Positions 9,472-18,427 of a stretch of 64,000 nt of DNA are shown piece by piece. The DNA comes from Streptomyces ochraceiscleroticus. Lineage in GTDB: Bacteria > Actinomycetota > Actinomycetes > Streptomycetales > Streptomycetaceae. The stretch spans positions 10,071 through 74,070 of the forward strand of contig NZ_JOAX01000035.1 of the NCBI RefSeq assembly GCF_000720485.1, given 5' to 3'. The position numbers and the translations under genes are program-made. How positions within the stretch are numbered: position 1 is the stretch's first letter; each line of letters begins with the position of its first letter. Below the pieces are notes generated by a model. The model was not told the DNA's origin, searched no databases, and saw only the letters and a list, made by a program, of their open reading frames with translations.

Positions 9472-10482
9472 TCAGAAGCCGAAGTCCTGGGTCCACCAGG
9501 GGCCCGTCGGGGAGCGGTGGAGGCCCACGCCGAGGGTTCGGTAGGTGCAGTTGAGGATGTTGGCGCGGTGGCCGGGGCTGTTCATCCAGGAGTCCATGAC
9601 GGCCTCGGGGGTGGTCTGGCCGCGGGCGATGTTCTCGCCGCCGAGGCCGGTGACGCCGGCGGTCTTCGCGCGGTCCCAGGGGGTGGCGCCGTCCGGGTCG
9701 GTGTGGGCGAAGAAGTCGCGGCGGGCCATGTCCTTGCTGAACCTCTGTGCCAGGCGGGTGAGGTCCGGGTCCGTGGTGAGCGGCGCGCAGCCCGCCTTGT
9801 CGCGTTCCTTGTTGACCAGGGAGAGGACCCGGGCGGAGGCCGAGGAGGGGGAGGAGGGGGCTGGGTTCGTCGCGCGGGGGCTGGCGGGGGAGGAAGCGCC
9901 GGGGCGGGTGGTTTTGGGGCGGTTGCCGTCGTTGGTGGACGTACCGGCGTCGGGGCTGTCGGCCCCGGCTCCGGACGTGCCGCCGGGCGAGGTGTCCTTG
10001 CCGGGTGCGCCGCCCGTCGGGCCGGATGAGGTGCCTGTGGGAGGGGACGCGCTGGAGGAGGGGGCCGCGCCGTCGGGCGCGTCAGGACGGCCGGCGCCGC
10101 GGTCGGCCGGGAGGGGGGAGCGCGCGGCCGCGGTGGTGGTCGGGTCCGGGAGGGCGCCGGTGGTGACCCGGCCGTCGGGGCCGGCCGCGCGGCCCGGATC
10201 GTACGGGCCGTTCCCCGGCAGCAGACCCGCCGAGACGGCTACGGCACCCATCGCCAGCGCTGCCGACACGCCCAGCAGGCCGGTCCGTACGGGAGCGGTG
10301 CGGAGGATGCCACCGGGACGGAAGGGGCCAGGGAGGCCGAGCGCCCTGCCGGAATGGAGTCCGCCGCCCGATGGGCCGGCGAAACGCAGCGGCGCGGCCG
10401 GGCGGCGGGCGCGGTGGCGGCCCGTGGCGGGTTCGGCGGCCGGCGCTCCGGGTACGGGAGCGGTGCGTCGGTGGCGGCCCAT
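9472..10482 (-). CDS. secreted CAP-domain (SCP/PR1, YkwD-like) protein
   Basis: The product is 336 aa. Residues 1-65 are basic and Pro-rich. One hydrophobic segment follows (LLGVSAALAMGAVAVSAGLL, about residues 68-88) and serves as a signal or anchor. A 110-residue Ser/Pro/Thr/Gly linker comes next, then a C-terminal CAP domain from about residue 215. The CAP hallmarks are visible: LSLVNKERDKAGC, FSKDMARRDFFAHTDPDG, GENIARGQTTPEAVMDSWMNS, PGHRANILN and GVGLH. CAP proteins of bacteria are extracellular and mostly uncharacterised. It stands alone on the minus strand; a 16-bp palindrome lies 38 bp upstream of the ATG. Confidence 0.85.
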   Translation of the reverse strand: MGRHRRTAPVPGAPAAEPATGRHRARRPAAPLRFAGPSGGGLHSGRALGLPGPFRPGGILRTAPVRTGLLGVSAALAMGAVAVSAGLLPGNGPYDPGRAAGPDGRVTTGALPDPTTTAAARSPLPADRGAGRPDAPDGAAPSSSASPPTGTSSGPTGGAPGKDTSPGGTSGAGADSPDAGTSTNDGNRPKTTRPGASSPASPRATNPAPSSPSSASARVLSLVNKERDKAGCAPLTTDPDLTRLAQRFSKDMARRDFFAHTDPDGATPWDRAKTAGVTGLGGENIARGQTTPEAVMDSWMNSPGHRANILNCTYRTLGVGLHRSPTGPWWTQDFGF

Positions 10483-10519
10483 CCCAAGACTTCCTTCCGT
10501 CCGCGACGTCGGATGTGAA

Positions 10520-10535
10520 TCACTCGTACGAGTGA
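10520..10535. promoter_or_regulatory. 16-bp perfect palindrome upstream of the CAP gene
   Basis: TCACTCGTACGAGTGA is a perfect palindrome 38 bp before the CAP gene start, where an operator would be expected. It sits inside a wider symmetric context (GTGA on the left, TGTGA on the right). The regulator is unknown. Confidence 0.4.
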
Positions 10536-10615
10536 CCTGTGATGCCGCGTGACCTTACGGCACGACGTATGGGGCCGAAGTGCTTGCTGAGCAATTGGCC
10601 GGTTAGCGTGCACAC

Positions 10616-10897
10616 ATGAACGAAGATGTCCGTCTGACGGCCTGGGTGCGCGGCCGTGTGCAAGGTGTCGGCTTCCGATGGTTCACCCGGGCCAACGCGC
10701 TGCGCATCGGTAGGCTCGTCGGCTTCGCCATCAATCGGGAGGACGGCCGCGTCCAGGTCGTGGCCGAGGGCCCCCGGGAGCGGTGCGAGGAGTTGCTGGA
10801 GTGGCTGCGTACCGGGGACACGCCCGGCCGGGTCGACGGTGTGAGTGAGATTTGGGACACGCCGCGAGGCGGGTACGACGGCTTCGCGATTCGCTGA
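10616..10897 (+). CDS. acyP: acylphosphatase
   Basis: Acylphosphatases hydrolyse carboxyl-phosphate bonds in small cytosolic substrates. The 93-aa product matches the family's usual length. It has the substrate-binding loop [16 protein letters not shown] with the catalytic Arg, and the catalytic Asn in [19 protein letters not shown]. The ferredoxin-like fold is completed by GYDGFAIR at the end. It is transcribed away from the CAP gene, with about 130 bp between the two starts. In Streptomyces this gene regularly lies upstream of smc. Confidence 0.9.
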   Translation: MNEDVRLTAWVRGRVQGVGFRWFTRANALRIGRLVGFAINREDGRVQVVAEGPRERCEELLEWLRTGDTPGRVDGVSEIWDTPRGGYDGFAIR

Positions 10898-11279
10898 CGA
10901 GGGGGCGCCGACCGGCTCTCCGGGCCGTCCGCGACCCGCGCCATGACGTGTCGCGGGCACCTGCTGGAGGCAGAAACCGCCTGGTGGTTGCCAATTCCGC
11001 CGACCCGTGGAAGGCTGCGGCAGTAAGGATGATCTCCACGCCCCCGGGGCCGTTTCCGGAGCGCCGCCGCGAGTCTTCAGCAGGCGTGCGCGCTCACGAG
11101 CCCTCGGATACGGGGCGTGATCGTGTTGACCGTCAATCCATTTGGTGAGACTCTGGAATCCCCGCGCACCTTAGCTGTTTGGCATTGCGTAGACCAACGA
11201 ATGACAGACACCGCGGGTGCGATTCCCTCACGACCCACCACCGCTTCGGTCGGTCACTCAGTGTGGAGGACCATCCATC
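10898..11279. other. intergenic region, acyP to small coiled-coil gene
   Basis: No convincing gene is present. A TTGACC hexamer at 11126-11131 could be a -35 element, but no good -10 follows at the right spacing. A strong GGAGG ribosome site stands just before the ATG at 11280. Confidence 0.4.
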
Positions 11280-11486
11280 ATGGCAAAGGCGCTTCTCGGT
11301 TACGTCGGCGGCTCCGACCCCCGAGTCCTCGCCGAGATGCGACGGCTTCAGCAGCGCGTTCAGGATCTGGAATCCGAGCTTGTCAGGATCCAGGCGGAGA
11401 ACGACGCGCTGTCCGCTGCCGCACGTCACGGCGACCGGCTGCTCGACAGCATCGACGTACCCCAGGCGGAGCCGGCGCTCACCTGA
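11280..11486 (+). CDS. small coiled-coil protein
   Basis: A 68-aa protein, MAKALLGYVGGSDPRVLAEM at its start, followed by heptad-like sequence RRLQQRVQDLESELVRIQAEN that predicts a short coiled coil. The ATG at 11280 is preceded by GGAGG at a good distance. It has no cysteines and no membrane segment. I recognise it only as a conserved Streptomyces protein lying before smc; no function is known to me. A strong UUCG-loop terminator follows it, so it is probably monocistronic. Confidence 0.7.
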   Translation: MAKALLGYVGGSDPRVLAEMRRLQQRVQDLESELVRIQAENDALSAAARHGDRLLDSIDVPQAEPALT

Positions 11487-11551
11487 CCCTCGCCCCAAGG
11501 GACGGTCGGGCTGAAACGACAGCCACTTGAGGCACCGCTCTATGAAGATTC

Positions 11552-11573
11552 AAGGGACGCTTCGGCGTCCCTT
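11552..11573. terminator. UUCG-loop hairpin terminator
   Basis: AAGGGACGC (11552-11560) pairs perfectly with GCGTCCCTT (11565-11573) around the stable tetraloop TTCG. It lies 66 bp after the small coiled-coil gene and separates it from smc. Confidence 0.8.
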
Positions 11574-11777
11574 CGTCGTTCACGTCCCCGCTTCCCGGCG
11601 ACCTCTTACCGCTTACCGTCTGATGTGCCCTGCACATTCCGTGGCGAAACCGAAAAGGTCCGGGCACGGCAAGAGGTGCCGGCCGCGGACCGCTCATACG
11701 AGCGCCCTCGCCGCGGCGCGCCAGGCCCGGTCGGGACGACCACGGTCATAGGCGCGCGAAAGGTAGAGTCCAACGGC

Positions 11778-14700
11778 GTGCACCTCAAGAGCCTGACCCT
11801 GCGAGGATTCAAGTCCTTCGCGTCCGCCACCACGCTGCGCTTCGAGCCCGGCATCACCTGCGTCGTGGGCCCCAACGGGTCCGGCAAGTCCAATGTGGTG
11901 GACGCGCTCTCCTGGGTCATGGGCGAGCAGGGCGCGAAGTCGCTGCGCGGCGGCAAGATGGAGGATGTCATCTTCGCCGGGACCACGGGCCGCCCGCCCC
12001 TGGGCCGCGCCGAGGTCTCCCTCACGATCGACAACTCCGACGGCGCGCTGCCCATCGAGTACGCCGAGGTCACGATCACGCGGATCATGTTCCGCAACGG
12101 CGGCAGCGAGTACCAGCTCAACGGCGACACCTGCCGGCTGCTGGACATCCAGGAGCTGCTGTCGGACTCCGGCATCGGCCGCGAGATGCACGTCATCGTC
12201 GGGCAGGGCCAGCTCGACGGCGTACTGCACGCCGACCCGATGGGCCGCCGCGCCTTCATCGAGGAGGCGGCGGGCGTCCTGAAGCACCGCAAGCGCAAGG
12301 AGAAGGCGCTGCGCAAGCTGGACGCGATGCAGGCCAACCTCGCACGCGTCCAGGACCTCACCGACGAGCTGCGCCGCCAGCTCAAGCCGCTCGGCCGGCA
12401 GGCCGCCGTCGCCCGCCGCGCCGCCGTCATCCAGGCCGACCTGCGCGACGCCCGGCTGCGGCTGCTCGCCGACGACCTGGTCACGCTGCGTGAGGCGCTC
12501 CGTACGGAGATCGCCGACGAGGCCGCGCTGAAGCAGCGCCGGGAGGCCACCGAGGCCGAGCTGAAGGAGGCGCTGCGGCGCGAGGCGGCGCTGGAGGAAG
12601 AGGTACGGACGCTGACGCCGCGGCTGCAGCGCGCCCAGCAGACCTGGTACGAGCTGTCGCAGCTCGCGGAGCGGGTACGCGGCACGATCTCGCTCGCCGA
12701 CGCGCGGGTGAAGAGCGCGCAGACCGCGCCCCCCGAGGAGCGGCGCGGCCGCGACCCGGAGGAGATGGAGCGCGAGGCGGCCCGCATCCGGGAGCAGGAG
12801 GCGGAACTGGAGGCCGCGCTGGAGGCGGCGACCCGGGCGCTGGACGACATGGTCGAGCACCGTGCGGAGCTGGAGCGGCAGCTCCAGGACGAGGAGCGCC
12901 GGCTGCGGGACGCCGCGCGGGCCATCGCCGACCGGCGCGAGGGCCTGGCCCGGCTGCACGGCCAGGCCACCGCGGCCCGCGGCCGGGCCGCGTCCGCGCA
13001 GGCGGAGATCGACCGGCTGACCGAGTCGCGGGACGCGGCGCAGCAGCGCGCGGAGGCGGCCCAGGAGGAGTACGAGCAGCTCAAGGCCGAGGTCGACGGG
13101 CTGGACGCGGGCGACGAGGAGCTGGCGGAGCAGCACGAGCGGGCGAAGGAGGAGCTGGCCGAGGCGGAACGCGCGCTGACGGCGGCCCGCGAGGCGCTGA
13201 CCACGGTGGAGCGCAAGCGCGCCGCGACCGCGGCGCGGCACGACGCGCTGGCGCTGGGGCTGCGCCGCAAGGACGGTACGGGTGCGCTGCTGGCCGCCGC
13301 CGACCGGCTCGGCGGACTGCTCGGTCCGGCGGCCGAGCTGCTGACCGTACAGCCGGGGTACGAGGTCCCGGTCGCGTCGGCGCTCGGCGCGGCGGCCGAC
13401 GCGATCGCCGTCGCGGACCCGGCGACCGCGGCGGAGGCCATCCGGCTGCTGCGCAAGCAGGACGCGGGCCGCGCGGTCCTCCTTCCGGCGACGCCGGCGG
13501 ACCGGCCGCTGACCGGGACGGCGGGGGAGGAGCGATCCCTGGTGGGGACGCCGGGGGACACAGCGCTGCATGACGGGGCGACAGGAAGCCCCGTACCGCC
13601 CGGGACTGATGTCACGTCACCGGCCGGGAGTGACGTCACGTCAGCGGCCGGGACTGACGGTGCGTCGGGAGGCGATCGGACCGCCGGGGCGCCCGAGGAC
13701 ACCCCGTACAACGAAGCGCACACCGACACCGACAGCCCCGCGATTCCGGGTGCGCGCAGCGGGCCGGGCGCCGGCGCCGCTGCCCCCGAAGACCCGCGCG
13801 ACGGCACCGCCGCAGCCTCCGTACCCGCCGCGCGTACCCCCGACGGGCCGCCCGCTGCCGCCGAACTGGTCGACGGGCCCGCCGAGTTGCTGCCCGCGGT
13901 GCGGCGGCTGCTGCGCGATGTCGTCGTGGTGAGCACGCTGGAGGACGCCGAGGACCTGGTCGCCGCGCGGCCCGGTGTGACCGCCGTGACCGCCGAAGGC
14001 GACCTGCTCGGGGCGCACTTCGCGCAGGGCGGGTCGGCCGGGGCGCCGAGTCTGCTGGAGGTGCAGGCGTCCGTCGACGAGGCGGCGGCGGAGCTGGCGG
14101 AGCTGGGCGCGCGCTGCGAGGAGCTGGCGGAGGAGCAGCGGCTGGCCGCCGAGCGGCGGGCCGAACGGGCCGCGCTGGTCGAGGAGCTGGCGGAGCGGCG
14201 GCGCGTGGCCGACCGCGAGAAGTCGCAGGTCGCGCAGTCGCTGGGGCGGCTCGGCGGGCAGGCCAGGGGTGCCGCGGGCGAGGCCGAGCGGTCGGCTGCC
14301 GCGGTCGCCAAGGCCGAGGAGGCGCTGGCGCGGGCCACCGAGGAGGCCGAGGAGCTGGCGGAACGTCTCGCCGTTGCCGAAGAGGACCCCGGCGAGGAGG
14401 AGCCCGATACCTCCGTACGGGACCGGCTCGCCGCCGACGGGGCCAACGCCCGGCAGACCGAGATGGAGGCGCGCCTCCAGGTCCGTACGCACGAGGAGCG
14501 TGTGAAGGGGCTCGCGGGACGGGCGGACGGGCTGGACCGGGCGGCGCGCGCCGAACGCGACGCGCGGGCGCGGGCCGAGCAGCGGCGCGCCCGGCTGCGT
14601 CACGAGGCGCGGGTCGCCTCGGCGGTCGCGGACGGCGCGCGGCAACTGCTCGCGCATGTCGAGGTCTCGCTCGTGCGGGCCGAGGAGGAGCGGGCCGCGG

Positions 14701-15647
14701 CCGAGCAGGCGAAGGCCGAGCGGGAGCAGGCGCTGGTCGCCGAGCGGTCCCAGGGGCGGGAGCTCAAGGACGCGCTGGACAAGCTGACGGACTCGGTGCA
14801 CCGGGGCGAGGTGCTGGGCGCCGAGAAGCGCATGAAGATCGAGCAGCTCGAGACCAAGGCGCTGGAGGAGCTGGGCGTCGAGCCGGCCGGTCTGGTCGCC
14901 GAGTACGGCCCCGACCAGCTCGTACCTCCGTCACCGGCCGCCGAGGGCGAGGAGCTGCCGGAGGATCCGGAGCATCCGCGCAACCAGCCGGTGCCGTTCG
15001 TGCGGGCCGAGCAGGAGAAGCGGCTCAAGGCCGCCGAGCGCGCGTACCAGCAGCTCGGCAAGGTGAATCCGCTGGCGCTGGAGGAGTTCGCGGCGCTGGA
15101 GGAGCGTCACAAGTTCCTCAGCGAGCAGCTCGAGGACCTGAAGAAGACCCGCGCCGATCTGCTGCAGGTCGTCAAGGAGGTCGACGAGCGAGTCGAGCAG
15201 GTGTTCACGGAGGCGTACTGGGACACGGCCCGCGAGTTCGAGGGCGTCTTCGCGCGGCTGTTCCCGGGCGGCGAGGGCCGGCTCGTGCTGACCGACCCGG
15301 ACAACATGCTGACCACCGGCGTGGATGTGGAGGCGCGGCCGCCGGGCAAGAAGGTCAAGCGGCTCTCGCTGCTCTCGGGCGGCGAGCGGTCACTGACCGC
15401 GGTGGCGCTGCTGGTGTCGATCTTCAAGGCGCGGCCGAGCCCGTTCTACGTGATGGACGAGGTCGAGGCGGCGCTGGACGACACCAATCTGCAGCGGCTG
15501 ATCCGGATCATGGTGGAGCTGCAGGAGAGCTCCCAGCTCATCGTGATCACGCACCAGAAGCGGACGATGGAGGTCGCGGACGCGCTCTATGGCGTGTCCA
15601 TGCAGGGCGACGGTGTATCGAAGGTCATCAGCCAGCGACTGCACTGA
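11778..15647 (+). CDS. smc: chromosome segregation ATPase SMC
   Basis: SMC is the core of bacterial condensin and compacts and segregates chromosomes, including in sporulation septation. The protein starts at GTG 11778 (MHLKSLTLRGFKSFA). Walker A is GPNGSGKSN near residue 35, the signature motif is LSLLSGGERSLTAVALL, and Walker B is PFYVMDEVEAALDDTN near residue 1225. Long Glu/Arg/Ala coiled coils flank the hinge. At 1289 aa it is about 100 aa longer than typical Streptomyces SMC. The excess is a low-complexity Gly/Ala/Thr/Asp/Pro segment at about residues 575-695, inside the hinge region, encoded partly by 24-bp tandem repeats. ScpA/ScpB genes are not in the window. Confidence 0.95.
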   Translation: MHLKSLTLRGFKSFASATTLRFEPGITCVVGPNGSGKSNVVDALSWVMGEQGAKSLRGGKMEDVIFAGTTGRPPLGRAEVSLTIDNSDGALPIEYAEVTITRIMFRNGGSEYQLNGDTCRLLDIQELLSDSGIGREMHVIVGQGQLDGVLHADPMGRRAFIEEAAGVLKHRKRKEKALRKLDAMQANLARVQDLTDELRRQLKPLGRQAAVARRAAVIQADLRDARLRLLADDLVTLREALRTEIADEAALKQRREATEAELKEALRREAALEEEVRTLTPRLQRAQQTWYELSQLAERVRGTISLADARVKSAQTAPPEERRGRDPEEMEREAARIREQEAELEAALEAATRALDDMVEHRAELERQLQDEERRLRDAARAIADRREGLARLHGQATAARGRAASAQAEIDRLTESRDAAQQRAEAAQEEYEQLKAEVDGLDAGDEELAEQHERAKEELAEAERALTAAREALTTVERKRAATAARHDALALGLRRKDGTGALLAAADRLGGLLGPAAELLTVQPGYEVPVASALGAAADAIAVADPATAAEAIRLLRKQDAGRAVLLPATPADRPLTGTAGEERSLVGTPGDTALHDGATGSPVPPGTDVTSPAGSDVTSAAGTDGASGGDRTAGAPEDTPYNEAHTDTDSPAIPGARSGPGAGAAAPEDPRDGTAAASVPAARTPDGPPAAAELVDGPAELLPAVRRLLRDVVVVSTLEDAEDLVAARPGVTAVTAEGDLLGAHFAQGGSAGAPSLLEVQASVDEAAAELAELGARCEELAEEQRLAAERRAERAALVEELAERRRVADREKSQVAQSLGRLGGQARGAAGEAERSAAAVAKAEEALARATEEAEELAERLAVAEEDPGEEEPDTSVRDRLAADGANARQTEMEARLQVRTHEERVKGLAGRADGLDRAARAERDARARAEQRRARLRHEARVASAVADGARQLLAHVEVSLVRAEEERAAAEQAKAEREQALVAERSQGRELKDALDKLTDSVHRGEVLGAEKRMKIEQLETKALEELGVEPAGLVAEYGPDQLVPPSPAAEGEELPEDPEHPRNQPVPFVRAEQEKRLKAAERAYQQLGKVNPLALEEFAALEERHKFLSEQLEDLKKTRADLLQVVKEVDERVEQVFTEAYWDTAREFEGVFARLFPGGEGRLVLTDPDNMLTTGVDVEARPPGKKVKRLSLLSGGERSLTAVALLVSIFKARPSPFYVMDEVEAALDDTNLQRLIRIMVELQESSQLIVITHQKRTMEVADALYGVSMQGDGVSKVISQRLH
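13602..13672 (+). repeat. 24-bp tandem repeat inside smc hinge insertion
   Basis: Two full units (13602-13625, 13626-13649) and a degenerate third encode the octapeptides GTDVTSPA, GSDVTSAA and GTDGASGG. The unit contains TGACGTCA/TGATGTCA. The array lies in frame within the SMC hinge insertion. Confidence 0.75.
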
Positions 15648-15789
15648 GGCGCTGCGCATGGGTGGGAACACGGGTGGGAACACGCGTGTGGGCCGCCGAC
15701 CTGCAGCGTTCGCGGCAGTGTTCACAACATGAACTCAACATGAGGCTGCTAGCCGACAGTGACGGGGTAAATCAATTCCGTACCTCCTA

Positions 15790-15843
15790 TTGACTTAGAA
15801 ACTTGAAGGCATAGTCTCTGCAACGTTGCTTTTACCTTCAAGT
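15790..15843 (+). promoter_or_regulatory. glcP promoter with LacI-type operator
   Basis: A vegetative promoter is visible: -35 TTGACT (15790-15795), a 16-bp spacer, and -10 TAGTCT (15812-15817). Just downstream, where transcription should start, is the perfect palindrome GCAACGTTGC (15820-15829), whose central ACGT and outer GC match LacI/GalR-family operator cores. A second, wider inverted repeat ACTTGAAGG / CCTTCAAGT (15801-15809 and 15835-15843) is centred on the same palindrome. The arrangement suggests repression relieved by sugar. The repressor is not in the window. Confidence 0.55.
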
Positions 15844-15923
15844 GGTGCGCGCCGTGTTCACAGCCGCCACTGGAGGGCCAGCCCCCGATGCCCGGCAGCG
15901 CAGCCGGGCCACTGGAGTACACG

Positions 15924-17342
15924 TTGACCAGCACCGCGCAGCCGACGATGGCGGAAGGCCGCAAGGCCAAGCCCGACCACCTCGGCCATGTCATCTTCAT
16001 CACCGCGGCTGCCGCGATGGGCGGCTTCCTGTTCGGTTACGACAGCTCCGTGATCAACGGTGCCGTCGAGGCCATCCGGGGCCGCTACCACGTCGGTTCC
16101 GCCGGGCTCGCCCAGGTCATCGCGATCGCCCTGATCGGCTGCGCCATCGGTGCCGCCGCCGCGGGCCGGATCGCCGACCGCATCGGCCGCATCCGCGTCA
16201 TGCAGATCGCCGCGCTGCTCTTCACGGTCAGCGCCGTCGGCTCCGCCCTGCCGTTCGCCGTCTGGGACCTGGCCGTCTGGCGGGTCATCGGCGGCTTCGG
16301 CATCGGCATGGCCTCGGTCATCGGCCCCGCCTACATCGCCGAGGTCGCGCCGCCCGCGTACCGCGGCCGGCTCGGCTCCTTCCAGCAGGCCGCGATCGTC
16401 ATCGGCATCGCCGTCTCGCAGCTCGTCAACTGGGGCATCCTGAACCTCGCCGACGGCAACCAGCGCGGCGAGATCGCCGGCCTGGAAGCCTGGCAGTGGA
16501 TGCTCGGCGTCATGGTCGTCCCGGCCGTGCTCTACGGCCTGCTCTCCTTCGCGATCCCCGAGTCGCCCCGCTTCCTGATCAGCGTCGGCCGGCACGACAA
16601 GGCCAAGGAGGTGCTCTCCGAGGTGGAGGGCCAGGCGGTCGACCTCGACCTGCGGGTCGAGGAGATCGAGCTGGCGATGCGCAGCGAGCACAAGTCGACG
16701 TTCAAGGACCTGCTCGGCGGCAAGGCCGGCTTCCTGCCGATCGTCTGGATCGGCATCGGCCTCTCGGTCTTCCAGCAGCTCGTCGGCATCAACGTCGCGT
16801 TCTACTACTCCTCGACGCTGTGGCAGTCCGTCGGCATCGACCCGAGCAGCTCGTTCTTCTACAGCTTCACCACCTCGATCATCAACATCCTGGGCACCGT
16901 GATCGCGATGCTCTTCGTCGACCGGATCGGGCGTCGCCCGCTGGCGCTGATCGGCTCCGCCGGTATGGCGGTCGCCCTCGCGCTGGAGGCGTGGGCCTTC
17001 TCCGCGAAGACCGCGGCCGGCGCCCTGCCGGCCACCGAAGGCACCGTGGCCCTGATCGCGGCCCACTTCTTCGTGCTCTTCTTCGCCCTGTCCTGGGGCG
17101 TGGTGGTCTGGGTCTTCCTCGGCGAGATGTTCCCGAACAAGATCCGTGCCGCGGCCCTGGGCGTCGCCGCCTCGGCCCAGTGGATCGCCAACTGGGCGAT
17201 CACGGCGACCTTCCCGAGCCTGTCGGAGTGGAACCTCTCCGGTACGTACGTGATCTACATGATCTTCGCCCTGCTCTCGATCCCCTTCGTGCTCAAGTAC
17301 GTGAAGGAGACGAAGGGCAAGGCGTTGGAGGAGATGGGCTAA
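15924..17342 (+). CDS. glcP: MFS sugar permease, probable glucose permease GlcP
   Basis: A sugar-porter-family major facilitator with about 12 membrane segments. Family motifs are present: GGFLFGYDSSVINGA in TM1, GRIADRIGRIRVM after TM2, PESPRFLISVGR before the central loop, GLSVFQQLVGINVAFYYSSTLW in TM7, and FLGEMFPNKIRAAALG near the C-terminus. The protein resembles the Streptomyces glucose permease GlcP, the main glucose entry route in these organisms, in both sequence and position after smc. I chose the TTG at 15924 (MTSTAQPTMAEG); a GGAG lies 6-9 nt upstream and it gives 472 aa. Glucose specificity is inferred, not proven. Confidence 0.8.
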   Translation: MTSTAQPTMAEGRKAKPDHLGHVIFITAAAAMGGFLFGYDSSVINGAVEAIRGRYHVGSAGLAQVIAIALIGCAIGAAAAGRIADRIGRIRVMQIAALLFTVSAVGSALPFAVWDLAVWRVIGGFGIGMASVIGPAYIAEVAPPAYRGRLGSFQQAAIVIGIAVSQLVNWGILNLADGNQRGEIAGLEAWQWMLGVMVVPAVLYGLLSFAIPESPRFLISVGRHDKAKEVLSEVEGQAVDLDLRVEEIELAMRSEHKSTFKDLLGGKAGFLPIVWIGIGLSVFQQLVGINVAFYYSSTLWQSVGIDPSSSFFYSFTTSIINILGTVIAMLFVDRIGRRPLALIGSAGMAVALALEAWAFSAKTAAGALPATEGTVALIAAHFFVLFFALSWGVVVWVFLGEMFPNKIRAAALGVAASAQWIANWAITATFPSLSEWNLSGTYVIYMIFALLSIPFVLKYVKETKGKALEEMG

Positions 17343-17375
17343 CCCCCCCGCCAGCCTTTCTCCTCACCACGGATC

Positions 17376-17404
17376 TGCCCCGGCTCCCCGATGGAGCCGG
17401 GGCA
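17376..17404. terminator. bidirectional terminator after glcP
   Basis: TGCCCCGGCTCC (17376-17387) pairs perfectly with GGAGCCGGGGCA (17393-17404) around the loop CCGAT. It lies between the convergent ends of glcP and the flavin monooxygenase gene and can serve both. Confidence 0.85.
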
Positions 17405-17428
17405 GCCGCATGTCCGGGCCCGGCCCGC

Positions 17429-18424
17429 TCAGTCCTTCCGGTCCGCCAGCCGCGGCAGCACCCGCTCCGCGAAGAGATGCAGCGACCGCCAGCCCTCGTC
17501 CACCGGCATCCCGCCGCACAGCGGATGCAGGATCAACGAGTCCGACGCCGCTGCCGTTCCCGCGTACGCCACACACTCCTCCGGCGTCAGCACCCGGTAC
17601 ACGCCCTCCCGGCGCAGCGCCGCCACGTCCGTGGCCGCCGACCGCACAGCCGAGCGGATGCCGGCGCCCTGCCAGCCCGCGTACGTCCGCGCCTCGTACA
17701 GGAAGTGCTCCCCGTAACGCGCCCAGGCCCGGTCCGGGTCCTCCGCGACGTGCAGCAGCGCCGTACTCGCCGGCGGCTCCATCACCCACCCCTCGTGGCC
17801 GTGCTCGGCGCACTGCTGGTGGTAGTACGCGGTGAGCTCCGGCAGGTGCGCGCTGGGGAAGAACGGCAGCCCGAGCCGGGCCGCGCGCCGCGCCGCGGGG
17901 CGCGAGCCGCCGCCCACCAGAAGAAGGGGGTGCGGCTTGGTGGCCGGGCGCGGTGTGACACATACCGTGCGCCCCCGGTAGGTGAACGGCTCGCCCGTCC
18001 AGGCGCTCAGCAGCGTCTCCAGCACCTCGTCCTGGAGCGCGCCGCGCCGCCGCCAGTCCACGCCGTGCGCCGCGTACTCCTCGGGCCGGTAGCCCAGGCC
18101 CGCGACGGTCACCAGCCGGCCGCCGCCCAGGAGGTCCAGTACGGCCAGGTCCTCGGCCAGCCGCAGCGGGTCGTGCAGCGGGGTGATCAGCGCCGAGACC
18201 GTGACGGCGATCCGCCGGGTGGCGCCGAGCACGGCACCGGCGAAGGTCAGCGGCGAGGGCATCCAGCCGTTGTCGGTGGCGTGGTGCTCCTCGGTCTGCA
18301 CCGTCGTGATGCCCAGGTCGTCGGCGTACTTGGCCATCGCGACGGCCGCCTGATAGCGCGCCGCCAGGCCCTTCGGGGTGGGGGCCGGATCGACCAGATT
18401 GAAGCGCAGGACCGTGACGGGCAT
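17429..18424 (-). CDS. luciferase-like flavin-dependent monooxygenase
   Basis: A 331-aa member of the bacterial luciferase/LLM superfamily, TIM-barrel enzymes using FMNH2 or F420. Visible landmarks are QTEEHHATDNGWMPSPLTF, TVSALITPLHDPLRLAEDLAVLD, GRLVTVAGLGYRPEEYAAHG and the phosphate-binding segment HPLLLVGGGSRPAARRAARLG. The substrate is unknown. It lies downstream of the NCS1 permease gene on the same strand, separated by a 15-bp-stem hairpin whose descending arm contains its ribosome site. A link between the permease substrate and this oxidase is possible but only inferred. Confidence 0.8.
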   Translation of the reverse strand: MPVTVLRFNLVDPAPTPKGLAARYQAAVAMAKYADDLGITTVQTEEHHATDNGWMPSPLTFAGAVLGATRRIAVTVSALITPLHDPLRLAEDLAVLDLLGGGRLVTVAGLGYRPEEYAAHGVDWRRRGALQDEVLETLLSAWTGEPFTYRGRTVCVTPRPATKPHPLLLVGGGSRPAARRAARLGLPFFPSAHLPELTAYYHQQCAEHGHEGWVMEPPASTALLHVAEDPDRAWARYGEHFLYEARTYAGWQGAGIRSAVRSAATDVAALRREGVYRVLTPEECVAYAGTAAASDSLILHPLCGGMPVDEGWRSLHLFAERVLPRLADRKD

Positions 18425-18427
18425 GAC

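Noticed and set aside
13602-13672. CRISPR-like direct repeats
   Set aside because: The 24-bp units are adjacent without spacers and lie in frame inside smc; there are no cas genes.
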